Numbered from the stretch's first letter, positions 1 to 6,704 are shown. The stretch is 6,958 nucleotides of DNA from CAYZZU01 sp964483105 (GCA_964483105.1 CAYZZU010000063.1:1-6958), one strand, 5' to 3'. Notes: generated by a model not told the origin, from the letters alone. A program made the numbers and translations.

Positions 1-54
<54 letters not shown>

Positions 55-87
55 TCGGTATTACCTTATAACCAGTTGTTTTTTATT

Positions 88-115
88 ATTATATCACCCA
101 CAATCGAAAAAACAA
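88..115 (-). promoter_or_regulatory. Candidate proximal sigma-70 promoter of tRNA-Asn
   Basis: On the minus strand a perfect -10 box TATAAT (bases 93-88) follows a weak -35 element TTGTTT (115-110) with a 16-base spacer. A start about 7 bases past the -10 box would fall near base 81 and leave a leader of about 27 bases before the tRNA 5' end at 54, a length that RNase P processing would tolerate. The region is A/T-rich, so chance matches are possible; the perfect -10 and its placement are the main support. Confidence 0.5.
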
Positions 116-145
116 CCACGAAAAAGTGGGCAAAAAAACGTCCTG

Positions 146-174
146 AAAATACAGTGACCGGGAAGAAAAGTCAA
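146..174 (-). promoter_or_regulatory. Candidate distal sigma-70 promoter of tRNA-Asn
   Basis: On the minus strand TTGACT (bases 174-169, 5 of 6 consensus matches) is followed by a 17-base spacer and TATTTT (151-146, 4 of 6 matches). Transcription would start near base 139 and run toward the tRNA. Together with the proximal candidate at 88-115 this would give tandem promoters. The -35 is better and the -10 poorer than in the proximal element. The box lies about 125 bases past the stop codon of the exported-protein gene. Confidence 0.42.
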
Positions 175-299
175 GAAAATATTGAGGAAAATCACCGGCA
201 GATATGTGCGTAATCCCAGCTAAGAGAATTTGATCGAGAAAGATGAATTGGCGGTGATGGACCGGGCAGGAAATGGCCTGGCCAAGATGTTCCCAAAAT

Positions 300-2612
300 T
301 CAATCAACTTTTTTGCATGGCAGGAAAGTCAACTTTGTCCGAATCAAAGCAGGAATTAATAAGACCAGAAGCATCCCAAGATCGATTTCGGCCTTCCTGC
401 CTTTCGGACCTCCTATCGAACAACCGCCCCCACCTCCACCATTCGCAGGAGGTGGTGTGGATTCCGAACCCGGATCACCACCCGAAGTGTCTTCGGGAAG
501 AAGCGAAAACGCAGCGGTAAACTGATCCTGCAACATCTGCTGAACCGAGGATTCAATGACCAAACCGGGATATTCCTCCAATTTGTTGATCAGCTCGGTC
601 AGTTCCGCTTCCGTAAAATAGTCGGAGAAATTGATGGTCGTTTCACCGCCCAATATATCACTGAGACTCAGGCCGCTCAAACCGTTGTTTGTGATCCGTG
701 CATAGGCATCCGAAATATCCGATTGGGACGGACCGGAGGAGGAAGCAGAGACGGAAGCCGTGAGGCCGAAAGTGTCCAGAATATCCGAAATCGATCTGCC
801 ATCCAGCGCTGTCGCGCCTGCAACCTGGGACTCTATCGAAGAGATATCATTCCACGCACCTATTTCATTGTTCTTTCGACTCATATTGCTGTCATATAAA
901 AAATCATACCGCACAAACGGGAAAAGGTTTTTGAGAAGGTTTTCGTCCTTTGAAGAAATAAGTCCTTTCTCCGGTACACCCACCAGCCGATTAAAGACGG
1001 TGGGTTCCGCCGTCATCCCCATCAACCAGTCCAGGAAGGGATTGTCCCCATCCGACAACTGGATTTCCATTGAAAGATTGCTCTGGTCGCCGACAACCTC
1101 CCTCACGGAAGCATTTTCATGCAGACCCAGATATTGTTCAGGAAGACTGAAAGATAATGTAGCCTGATATCTACCGGAAAGATTGAGAGAGGTAACATAT
1201 CCGTTTATATCACAAGTCATCACCGGTGTTCCGTCCTGATTGGTACCATTGAAGAACCACTCCATCGCTTGCTGTGCCGCAACATCCCCCTGTGAGGCTG
1301 GGTAGTCGATCGTCCCCAGGAGGGCATTGAGGAATTTCGGAGCACGAAGAGTCGTTGCACCGCCACTGAGATAAGAAGCGCCGAATGTCGATGTGGTGAA
1401 CTCGCCCAACTGGGCCGTGTCGTAGTACATCTTCCGGAACTGATCGGAGAAGGAGAAAACCAGGTTGTCCGTGGCAAAAATGAGATTAACGGCCGGCCGC
1501 AAGGTCACCCGATAGATCTCGGAGTCATCGCCGTTCGGCCGGTATTCCAGTTCCAGTAAGTGAATCATCGATGAATCAATCTCCTGAAAAGAATCGGTAA
1601 ATCCATCACCATTTATATCCACTTCCTGAACCTGCAACCGGTTCAGGCCGGTATCCGGAATTTCGATTTGTGCGAGTAAATTTTCGTATCCCATGTGCAC
1701 GAACCCCAGATTCGGGTCCGTCACAAATCCCGAAAGGAGTTCTCCATAGGTCCCTGCGGCAGCCTGGCCGTTGAAAAATATTCCTGTTCCGGAAAATATA
1801 GTTGGATCCATCTCCAACAAGAATCTTCCGGCCAGGCTCGCATTGTAATCCGTAAATGTCATGGAAAGGGTCCAGTTTGCATCCAGCCTGCGATGGATGG
1901 TCAGGCCGTCCATGGCCATGTTGAAATCCGTGTTCAACTCTTTTGCATCAAGACGAAGATCCACGGAAGGCGTTGTATAATTTTGAGCATCACTGAGCCC
2001 CTCAGCAGCCGTTGCACGAGAATAGGATTGCGATACTTCGGTGGTAATCAGGGGCACCTGAAAATCATCTCCCGGAATTGAAAGAGTATCGTTTGCATCA
2101 TAAGGGAGGATAAAACTTGACGGAGATTCGTAGATAATAAACGAGTTTACACTATCGTATCCTTTCACCCACTCCGAAATATACACATTACTATTGATCA
2201 CAGAGGTATTGCTGATGGAGAGAAGAGAGGTATCCGCTCCGGTCATGTTGTCCAGCAGGAAATAGTCCACGGGGATAAACCCGTCCGTTGCAGCTTTTCC
2301 GTTTTGGCCATTGCCCGGCTGCAGGTCACGCGAATAATACGCACTCCGGTTCGATGCAAAGTATAATTGTGACACCCCCTCACGATCAGGGCGGAAGACC
2401 ATGGGATTCAGAAAAAGACCCAAAGTCAATTCTTCGCCGTCATTCATCCCGTCTTCATCCTCATCGGGATTGTGGATGTCCGTTCTAAAGATCGTCTCGT
2501 CCATATCGTTCAGCCCGTCACCGTCGGTGTCTACGGACCCGATTGCTGAATGATCGAAAACAAAAAAGATCAAAAGAAATGTTAAAACCAGTGTATTTCG
2601 TTTTGTTGCCAT
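300..2612 (-). CDS. Exported, surface-anchored protein with Ca-binding loops and a Gly6-Cys C-terminal sorting tail; function unknown
   Basis: A 770-residue protein that I do not recognise over most of its length. Seen: an N-terminal signal peptide (basic MATKR, hydrophobic residues about 7-19, likely cleavage after Ala23-Ile-Gly25). Two acidic calcium-type loops follow at once, DTDGDGLND (28-36) and DEDEDGMND (50-58), as in thrombospondin type 3-like repeats. A third, DINGDGFTD, lies at 332-340. The middle (about 80-700) looks like alternating beta-strand-rich segments with many Asn, Ser and Thr and no enzyme motif. A Pro/Gly linker (719-730) leads to Cys731, a hydrophobic segment (745-757) and a basic tail. 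The start at 2612 is supported by the signal peptide and a GAGG four bases upstream (2620-2617). Inference: export by Sec, then processing and anchoring at the cell surface. Codon use is visibly more A/T-rich than in the divergent ackA-xfp genes. It could be an adhesin-like or structural surface protein; nothing here decides this. No terminator is evident after the stop. Confidence 0.9.
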   Translation of the reverse strand: MATKRNTLVLTFLLIFFVFDHSAIGSVDTDGDGLNDMDETIFRTDIHNPDEDEDGMNDGEELTLGLFLNPMVFRPDREGVSQLYFASNRSAYYSRDLQPGNGQNGKAATDGFIPVDYFLLDNMTGADTSLLSISNTSVINSNVYISEWVKGYDSVNSFIIYESPSSFILPYDANDTLSIPGDDFQVPLITTEVSQSYSRATAAEGLSDAQNYTTPSVDLRLDAKELNTDFNMAMDGLTIHRRLDANWTLSMTFTDYNASLAGRFLLEMDPTIFSGTGIFFNGQAAAGTYGELLSGFVTDPNLGFVHMGYENLLAQIEIPDTGLNRLQVQEVDINGDGFTDSFQEIDSSMIHLLELEYRPNGDDSEIYRVTLRPAVNLIFATDNLVFSFSDQFRKMYYDTAQLGEFTTSTFGASYLSGGATTLRAPKFLNALLGTIDYPASQGDVAAQQAMEWFFNGTNQDGTPVMTCDINGYVTSLNLSGRYQATLSFSLPEQYLGLHENASVREVVGDQSNLSMEIQLSDGDNPFLDWLMGMTAEPTVFNRLVGVPEKGLISSKDENLLKNLFPFVRYDFLYDSNMSRKNNEIGAWNDISSIESQVAGATALDGRSISDILDTFGLTASVSASSSGPSQSDISDAYARITNNGLSGLSLSDILGGETTINFSDYFTEAELTELINKLEEYPGLVIESSVQQMLQDQFTAAFSLLPEDTSGGDPGSESTPPPANGGGGGGCSIGGPKGRKAEIDLGMLLVLLIPALIRTKLTFLPCKKVD
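303..440 (-). other. C-terminal sorting region of the exported protein (Gly6-Cys, hydrophobic helix, basic tail)
   Basis: Residues 725-770 encode six glycines, Cys731 (codon 422-420), a polar charged stretch (PKGRK), Ile-Asp, a hydrophobic run LGMLLVLLIPALI (745-757) and then Arg/Lys residues. This tripartite plan, a signature Cys after a Gly-rich linker followed by a membrane helix and basic residues, matches the general form of Cys-containing CTERM signals (JDVT-, Synerg- or MYXO-CTERM types), which are recognised by dedicated intramembrane proteases. Which type this is cannot be settled by eye; the Ile-Asp before the helix favours a JDVT-like class. Odd: 13 residues (RTKLTFLPCKKVD) with a second Cys follow the helix, whereas such tails usually end within a few basic residues. 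Confidence 0.65.
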
Positions 2613-2647
2613 GCCCCCTCTTCTTCTTTGTGGATGAAAAGACAGGA

Positions 2648-2663
2648 ACTTGTTTTCACAAGT
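2648..2663 (-). promoter_or_regulatory. 5' leader stem-loop with GAAA tetraloop
   Basis: The minus strand reads ACTTGT-GAAA-ACAAGT, a perfect 6-bp stem closed by a GNRA-type tetraloop. It lies just downstream of the predicted transcription start (about 2665) of the exported-protein gene, so it would sit at the extreme 5' end of that mRNA. A 5'-terminal hairpin is a known way to protect mRNA from 5'-end-dependent decay. As DNA it is also a 16-base inverted repeat and could be a protein site instead. Confidence 0.5.
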
Positions 2664-2664
2664 A

Positions 2665-2684
2665 TATCGGGAAAATACCCGATA
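2665..2684. promoter_or_regulatory. Perfect 7-bp inverted repeat centred on the -10 box (operator candidate)
   Basis: TATCGGG and CCCGATA flank a 6-base centre (bases 2672-2677) that is exactly the predicted -10 box of the exported-protein gene. A dimeric regulator bound here would occlude RNA polymerase, so the site is a natural repressor operator. No regulator gene is in the window. As RNA it would lie mostly upstream of the start and so is unlikely to act as a transcript hairpin. Confidence 0.5.
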
Positions 2685-2700
2685 ATTGGCTGACTGTCAA
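2672..2700 (-). promoter_or_regulatory. Sigma-70 promoter of the exported-protein gene
   Basis: On the minus strand a perfect -35 box TTGACA (2700-2695), a 17-base spacer and TATTTT (2677-2672, 4 of 6 matches) point toward the exported-protein gene. Transcription would start near 2665, giving a leader of about 50 bases. The ideal spacing and perfect -35, located upstream of a real gene, make this the best promoter in the window. Confidence 0.65.
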
Positions 2701-2715
2701 GGTTTTATTGTGGTG

Positions 2716-2744
2716 TTGATATATTATATGGCATTCCCTTTAAA
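2716..2744 (+). promoter_or_regulatory. Candidate distal promoter of the ackA-xfp-glgP cluster
   Basis: TTGATA (2716-2721, 5 of 6 matches) is followed by a 17-base spacer and TTTAAA (2739-2744, 4 of 6 matches), pointing toward ackA. It would give a leader of about 220 bases. The surrounding sequence is A/T-rich, so a chance match is quite possible. It lies only 16 bases from the -35 box of the divergent promoter. Confidence 0.33.
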
Positions 2745-2812
2745 TGTTTTTATCATTCGGGCAGTCCGGGTGATCTCCCGTGGCACACCTATTCGTTCCC
2801 GCGCGTGATGGC

Positions 2813-2841
2813 TTGACAGAAACATGGGAAGGGGATAAATA
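2813..2841 (+). promoter_or_regulatory. Candidate proximal promoter of the ackA-xfp-glgP cluster
   Basis: A perfect TTGACA (2813-2818) is followed by a 17-base spacer and TAAATA (2836-2841), a weak -10 with only 3 consensus matches. A start would fall near 2848 and leave a leader of about 120 bases before ackA. The perfect -35 with a poor -10 would fit an activator-dependent promoter; that is inference only. Confidence 0.45.
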
Positions 2842-2890
2842 GAGAGTACTATTCTGCCGAAAAGTTCAGAATGTTTATAAAAAAAAGGGC

Positions 2891-2907
2891 TGAGCGGTCT
2901 CCGCTTG
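2891..2907 (+). promoter_or_regulatory. Leader hairpin upstream of ackA
   Basis: AGCGG-TCT-CCGCT (2893-2905) forms a perfect 5-bp stem with a 3-base loop, extended by two G-U pairs in RNA to span 2891-2907. It is preceded by a run of eight A (2879-2886) and followed by ATTTT. The trailing T run is too short for a confident intrinsic terminator, but a weak attenuator within the ackA leader is possible. Confidence 0.35.
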
Positions 2908-2934
2908 ATTTTCAGTAGCCTTCGAGTTTCTTGC

Positions 2935-2953
2935 GCCCCACCCCACCGGGGGC
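2935..2953 (+). promoter_or_regulatory. GC-rich hairpin just upstream of the ackA ribosome binding site
   Basis: GCCCC (2935-2939) can pair with GGGGC (2949-2953) around a 9-base loop; an alternative, CCCC-ACC-GGGG (2941-2951), uses part of the same strand. The structure ends nine bases before the AGGAG Shine-Dalgarno at 2962-2966 and could influence translation start. No known riboswitch pattern is recognised. Confidence 0.3.
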
Positions 2954-2970
2954 AATCGTGCAGGAGTTCC

Positions 2971-4173
2971 ATGGAAGATGAATACCAAACACGGATCCTG
3001 ACGATCAACAGCGGTTCTTCCAGTATCAAGTTTTCCCTCTACCGGATGGGGGGCTCCGAGGAGTTGATCCTGTCCGGGGAGATCGAGGGGATCGGCTTTC
3101 CCGGCGGTTCTTTCCACGCGCGGGACGCAGACCGAAAGGCCTTGATGGAAGAACATCTCGATCTTCCGGATCACCGTGCAGGCTTGAAGGTCCTCCTGGA
3201 ATGGCTGAGCGGGAATGCACTGGAGCGGAGCCTGAAGGCCGTCGGACACCGGGTGGTGCACGGAGGGAGCGAATACAGCCGACCCCGGCGCATTACCCCG
3301 GATTTGCTTGTGGGGCTGCGAAGGCTCAGCCCCTTCGTGCCGGAACATCTTCCCCATGAACTTGACAACATCGAGGCGATCGGCCGTGACTACCCCACCC
3401 TCCCGCAGGTCGCCTGCTTTGACACCATGTTTCACCGGCGGATGCCCCGTATAGCCCAGCGATACCCGCTTCCCGGAAATTTATTTGAGGAAGGAATCCT
3501 GCGGTACGGCTTTCACGGTCTTTCTTATGAATACATCATGGAGGAACTCCTGCGGGAGGCCGGCGAAGAGACGGCCCTCGGCCGCATCATTATCGCCCAT
3601 TTGGGACACGGAGCCAGCATGGCCGCGGTGCACAAGGGGAGATGCCGGGACACCACCATGGGCTTCACCCCGGCCGGGGGACTGGTCATGAGCACCCGTT
3701 CCGGGGACCTCGACCCCGGCGTGATCCTCTATCTCCTGGAGCAAAAAGGGATGGCGCCGCAAGAATTGAATGACCTCGTCAACCGCAGGGCCGGACTCCT
3801 CGGGGTTTCGGGGATCACCGGCGACATGAAAGAACTGCTGGGAAGGGAAGAGAATGATCCTCGCGCCCGGGATGCCGTGGATCTCTTTTGCTATCAGGCC
3901 CGGAAATTCCTGGGGGGCCTGACCACAGTCCTGGGCGGGCTGGAGACTTTGATCTTTACCGGCGGGATCGGGGAGAACGCCGCCGAGGTGCGGCGGCGCA
4001 TCTGCATGGGGATGACGTTTTTGGGGATCGACCTGGATTCGGAACGGAACGGGGCCCACGCCGCCGTCATCTCAACGGATTCAAGCCCGGTGACGGTCCG
4101 GGTCATCCCTACGAATGAAGAGCTGATGATCGCCCGGCACACGCATACTCTTCTTTGTCAGACCAACGCGTAA
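2971..4173 (+). CDS. ackA: Acetate kinase (acetate/propionate kinase family), divergent subtype
   Basis: It transfers phosphate between acetyl-phosphate and ADP, giving acetate and ATP in the cytoplasm. The product is 400 residues, the usual family length. Seen: the N-terminal phosphate motif TINSGSSSIKFSLY (Asn13, Lys20), GHRVVHGG (Arg94), CFDTMFH (catalytic Asp151), FHG (His182), AHLGHG (His210), STRSGDLDPG (Arg243), TGGIGENAAEVR (330-341) and IPTNEEL (379-385). The residues known to matter in Methanosarcina thermophila acetate kinase are thus present, except that LGNG is LGHG (His213) and HGTSH is HGLSY (Tyr186). The ATG at 2971 is chosen because it has AGGAG at 2962-2966 and gives a standard N-terminus; the open frame continues up to a TTG at 2905, but the added residues look random. 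Next to xfp the likely substrate is acetyl-phosphate, although propionate or butyrate use cannot be excluded by sequence alone. Confidence 0.96.
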   Translation: MEDEYQTRILTINSGSSSIKFSLYRMGGSEELILSGEIEGIGFPGGSFHARDADRKALMEEHLDLPDHRAGLKVLLEWLSGNALERSLKAVGHRVVHGGSEYSRPRRITPDLLVGLRRLSPFVPEHLPHELDNIEAIGRDYPTLPQVACFDTMFHRRMPRIAQRYPLPGNLFEEGILRYGFHGLSYEYIMEELLREAGEETALGRIIIAHLGHGASMAAVHKGRCRDTTMGFTPAGGLVMSTRSGDLDPGVILYLLEQKGMAPQELNDLVNRRAGLLGVSGITGDMKELLGREENDPRARDAVDLFCYQARKFLGGLTTVLGGLETLIFTGGIGENAAEVRRRICMGMTFLGIDLDSERNGAHAAVISTDSSPVTVRVIPTNEELMIARHTHTLLCQTNA

Positions 4174-4221
4174 GAAAAGGAGTATGGGTTCGCAGGAACG
4201 AGTGAAAACTGCAGGGCTGAA

Positions 4222-4246
4222 GGGTTCGAGGGGCCAAGGGGTCAAG
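4222..4246 (+). repeat. Short degenerate tandem repeat in the ackA-xfp gap
   Basis: Three imperfect units of 8-9 bases follow one another: GGGTTCGAG, GGGCCAAG and GGGTCAAG. They lie in the 167-base gap between ackA (stop at 4173) and xfp (start at 4341), which otherwise shows no strong terminator or promoter. The role is unknown; it may be only low-complexity intergenic sequence. Confidence 0.4.
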
Positions 4247-4254
4247 TGGCAGAC

Positions 4255-4270
4255 GGCAAGGATAGAGAAA
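4255..4270 (+). repeat. Intergenic motif, copy 1 (after ackA)
   Basis: GGCAAGGATAGAGAAA lies in the ackA-xfp gap. A near-copy, GGCAAGGGTACAGAGAAA, lies at 6717-6734 in the xfp-glgP gap; the two match at 15 of 16 aligned bases with one 2-base gap. It may be a dispersed repeat or a shared RNA element. Confidence 0.4.
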
Positions 4271-4340
4271 AGCGGGGCACGCGAAGCGTAACCCTTTTTA
4301 CCCGGGAAATGGGATAAGAACCAACCAGAAGGAGTATACA

Positions 4341-6704
4341 ATGGATCAATCTCTTTCCACAGATCAGCTAAAGCATATGGACGCCTACTGGCGGGCGGCG
4401 AACTATCTCTCCGTGGGGCAGATCTACCTCTACGACAATCCCCTGCTCAAGGAACCGTTGACACTTCCCCATGTCAAGCGCAGACTCCTGGGACACTGGG
4501 GGACCACTCCGGGACTCAACTTTATCTACGTTCATCTGAATCGCATCATCCGCGAGCAGGGTCTCAACATGATCTACATCGCCGGCCCCGGTCACGGCGG
4601 CCCCGGCCTGGTGGCCAACACCTATCTGGAGGGAACGTACAGCGAATTCTATCCCAACATCTCCCGGGACGCGGAGGGGATGAAGAAGCTCTTCCGCCAG
4701 TTCTCTTTCCCGGGCGGCATCCCCAGCCACGTGGCCCCCGAAACCCCCGGCTCCATCCACGAAGGGGGGGAACTGGGCTACTCGATCGCTCACGCCTTTG
4801 GTGCGGTCTTTGACAATCCCGACCTCATTGCCGCCTGCGTGGTGGGCGACGGGGAGGCCGAAACCGGCCCCTTGGCCGCGGCATGGCATTCGAACAAGTT
4901 TCTCAACCCGGTCCGTGACGGCGCCGTGCTTCCCATTCTACACCTGAACGGGTACAAGATCGCCAATCCCACGGTGCTGGCGCGGATCAGCCATGAGGAG
5001 TTGGACGATCTCTTCGCGGGTTACGGTTACAAGCCCTATTTCGTCGAGGGGGAGGATCCCGGGTTGATGCACCAAATCATGGCCGAAACCCTGGATACGG
5101 TGTTCGGCGAGATCAAGACGATTCAGGAAGAGGCCCGAACGAACGGTTTGACCGGACGCCCCCGCTGGCCCATGATCATCCTGCGAACACCCAAGGGATG
5201 GACCGGCCCCAAGGTGGTCGATGGACTCAAGACCGAGGGTTTCTGGCGTTCTCACCAGGTCCCCTTCGCCGAGATGGCAACCAAGCCCGAGCATGTAAAG
5301 CTGCTCGAAAAGTGGATGAAGAGCTACAAGCCTGAAGATCTCTTCGATGATCAGGGGACCCTGCGCCCCGAACTCGCCGAGCTTGCGCCCGAAGGTGAGC
5401 TCCGTATGGGGGCCAACCCCCATGCCAACGGAGGTCTCCTGCTCAAGGACCTGAAGCTTCCGGACTTTCGCGACTATGCCGTGGAGGTACCGGAGCCGGG
5501 GAAGGTCACGGCCGAAGCCACACGCATCATGGGCCGCTTCCTCCGGGATGTGATGAAGCATAACCAGGGGAATTTCCGCGTCTTCGGCCCGGATGAGACC
5601 GCCTCGAACCGCCTCGGCGCCCTCTTCGAGGTCACCGATCGAACCTGGATGGGGCCCACGATCCCCGAGGATGACCATCTTTCCCCGGACGGCCGTGTCA
5701 TGGAGATCCTGAGTGAGCATACCTGCCAGGGCTGGCTGGAGGGATATCTTCTCACCGGACGGCACGGCCTCTTCTCCTGCTACGAGGCCTTTGTCCATAT
5801 CATCGACTCCATGTTCAACCAGCACGCCAAGTGGCTCAAGGTGACGGAAAATGAAATCCCGTGGCGGCGTCCCATCGCCTCCCTCAACTACCTGCTGACT
5901 TCCCACGTCTGGCGACAGGACCACAACGGCTTCTCCCACCAGGACCCCGGCTTCATCGATCATGTCATGAACAAGAAGGCCGACATTGTCCGTGTTTACT
6001 TCCCCCCCGATGCAAACACCCTCCTCTCCGTCACGAATCATTGCCTCAGGAGCCGCAACTATGTGAATGTGATTGTGGCCGGGAAACAGCCTGCCCTCCA
6101 GTACCTGGATATGGATGCCGCCGTCAAGCACTGCTCCTCGGGGATCGGGATCTGGGAATGGGCAAGCAACGATCAGGGCGCCGACCCCGATGTGGTCATG
6201 GCCTGCGCCGGGGACATCCCTACGCTGGAGACCCTGGCCGCCGTGGACCTGCTGCGAGAACAGGCCCCGGACCTGAAAATCCGCGTGATCAATGTCGTGG
6301 ATCTCATGACCCTCCAACCCCGGGAAGAACATCCCCATGGTCTTTCGGACCATGATTTCGACGACCTCTTCACCACGGACAAACCGATCATCTTCGCCTT
6401 CCACGGCTACCCCTGGCTGATCCACCGGCTGACCTACCGACGCACCAACCACAGGAACCTGCACGTACGAGGGTACAAGGAAGAGGGAACCACGACCACG
6501 CCCTTCGACATGACCGTCCTCAACGACCTGGATCGTTTCCATCTTGTGGCGGACGTGATCGACCGCGTGCCGAGACTCGGGACGATCGCAGCGTATACCA
6601 AACAGTTGATCCGTGACCGGTTGATCGAGCACAAGGAATATATCCAGCGGTACGGCGAGGACATGCCCGAAATCCTCGAATGGCAATGGAAGGGCGGCGA
6701 TTAG
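4341..6704 (+). CDS. xfp: Xylulose-5-phosphate/fructose-6-phosphate phosphoketolase
   Basis: A thiamine-diphosphate enzyme that uses inorganic phosphate to cleave xylulose-5-phosphate (or fructose-6-phosphate) into acetyl-phosphate plus glyceraldehyde-3-phosphate (or erythrose-4-phosphate). The product is 787 residues, close to the family's roughly 790-830. Seen: HWGTTPGLNF (His52), GPGHGGPG (82-89, His85), the FPGGIPSHVAPETPGS block (123-138, His130), the ThDP/Mg motif GDGEAETGPLAAAWHSNKF (169-187), FGPDETASNRL (415-425), SEHTCQGWLEGYLLTGRHG (458-476), the DHNGFSHQDPG loop (527-537) and the C-terminal YPWLIHRLTYRR / HVRGY region (690-712). From memory of the Bifidobacterium enzyme, His52, His85, Glu459 and His533 match its key active-site residues. 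The start has AGAAGGAG at 4327-4334, six bases before ATG. It follows ackA by 167 bases and supplies AckA's substrate. Dual C5/C6 substrate use is the family norm but cannot be read from sequence here. Confidence 0.98.
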   Translation: MDQSLSTDQLKHMDAYWRAANYLSVGQIYLYDNPLLKEPLTLPHVKRRLLGHWGTTPGLNFIYVHLNRIIREQGLNMIYIAGPGHGGPGLVANTYLEGTYSEFYPNISRDAEGMKKLFRQFSFPGGIPSHVAPETPGSIHEGGELGYSIAHAFGAVFDNPDLIAACVVGDGEAETGPLAAAWHSNKFLNPVRDGAVLPILHLNGYKIANPTVLARISHEELDDLFAGYGYKPYFVEGEDPGLMHQIMAETLDTVFGEIKTIQEEARTNGLTGRPRWPMIILRTPKGWTGPKVVDGLKTEGFWRSHQVPFAEMATKPEHVKLLEKWMKSYKPEDLFDDQGTLRPELAELAPEGELRMGANPHANGGLLLKDLKLPDFRDYAVEVPEPGKVTAEATRIMGRFLRDVMKHNQGNFRVFGPDETASNRLGALFEVTDRTWMGPTIPEDDHLSPDGRVMEILSEHTCQGWLEGYLLTGRHGLFSCYEAFVHIIDSMFNQHAKWLKVTENEIPWRRPIASLNYLLTSHVWRQDHNGFSHQDPGFIDHVMNKKADIVRVYFPPDANTLLSVTNHCLRSRNYVNVIVAGKQPALQYLDMDAAVKHCSSGIGIWEWASNDQGADPDVVMACAGDIPTLETLAAVDLLREQAPDLKIRVINVVDLMTLQPREEHPHGLSDHDFDDLFTTDKPIIFAFHGYPWLIHRLTYRRTNHRNLHVRGYKEEGTTTTPFDMTVLNDLDRFHLVADVIDRVPRLGTIAAYTKQLIRDRLIEHKEYIQRYGEDMPEILEWQWKGGD

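Noticed and set aside
107..129. Possible intrinsic terminator on the minus strand (CCAC-N6-GTGG followed by TTGTTTTTT)
   Set aside because: The stem is only 4 bp and lies between the two tRNA promoter candidates, about 170 bases past the exported-protein stop; too weak to call.
271..285. TGGCC-T-GGCCA palindrome after the exported-protein stop codon
   Set aside because: The one-base loop cannot form an RNA hairpin and there is no T run, so it is not a terminator; such short palindromes arise by chance.
2905..2970. N-terminal extension of ackA from a TTG at 2905
   Set aside because: The 22 added residues do not match the family N-terminus, no ribosome binding site precedes the TTG, and the codon lies in a hairpin; the ATG at 2971 has AGGAG and gives the standard 400-residue length.
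4279..4312. Terminator or palindromic site before xfp (ACGC-GAA-GCGT with a following T5, and the palindrome around CCCGGG)
   Set aside because: The first stem is 4 bp with the T run displaced, and the second has no loop and an internal mismatch; both are likely chance.
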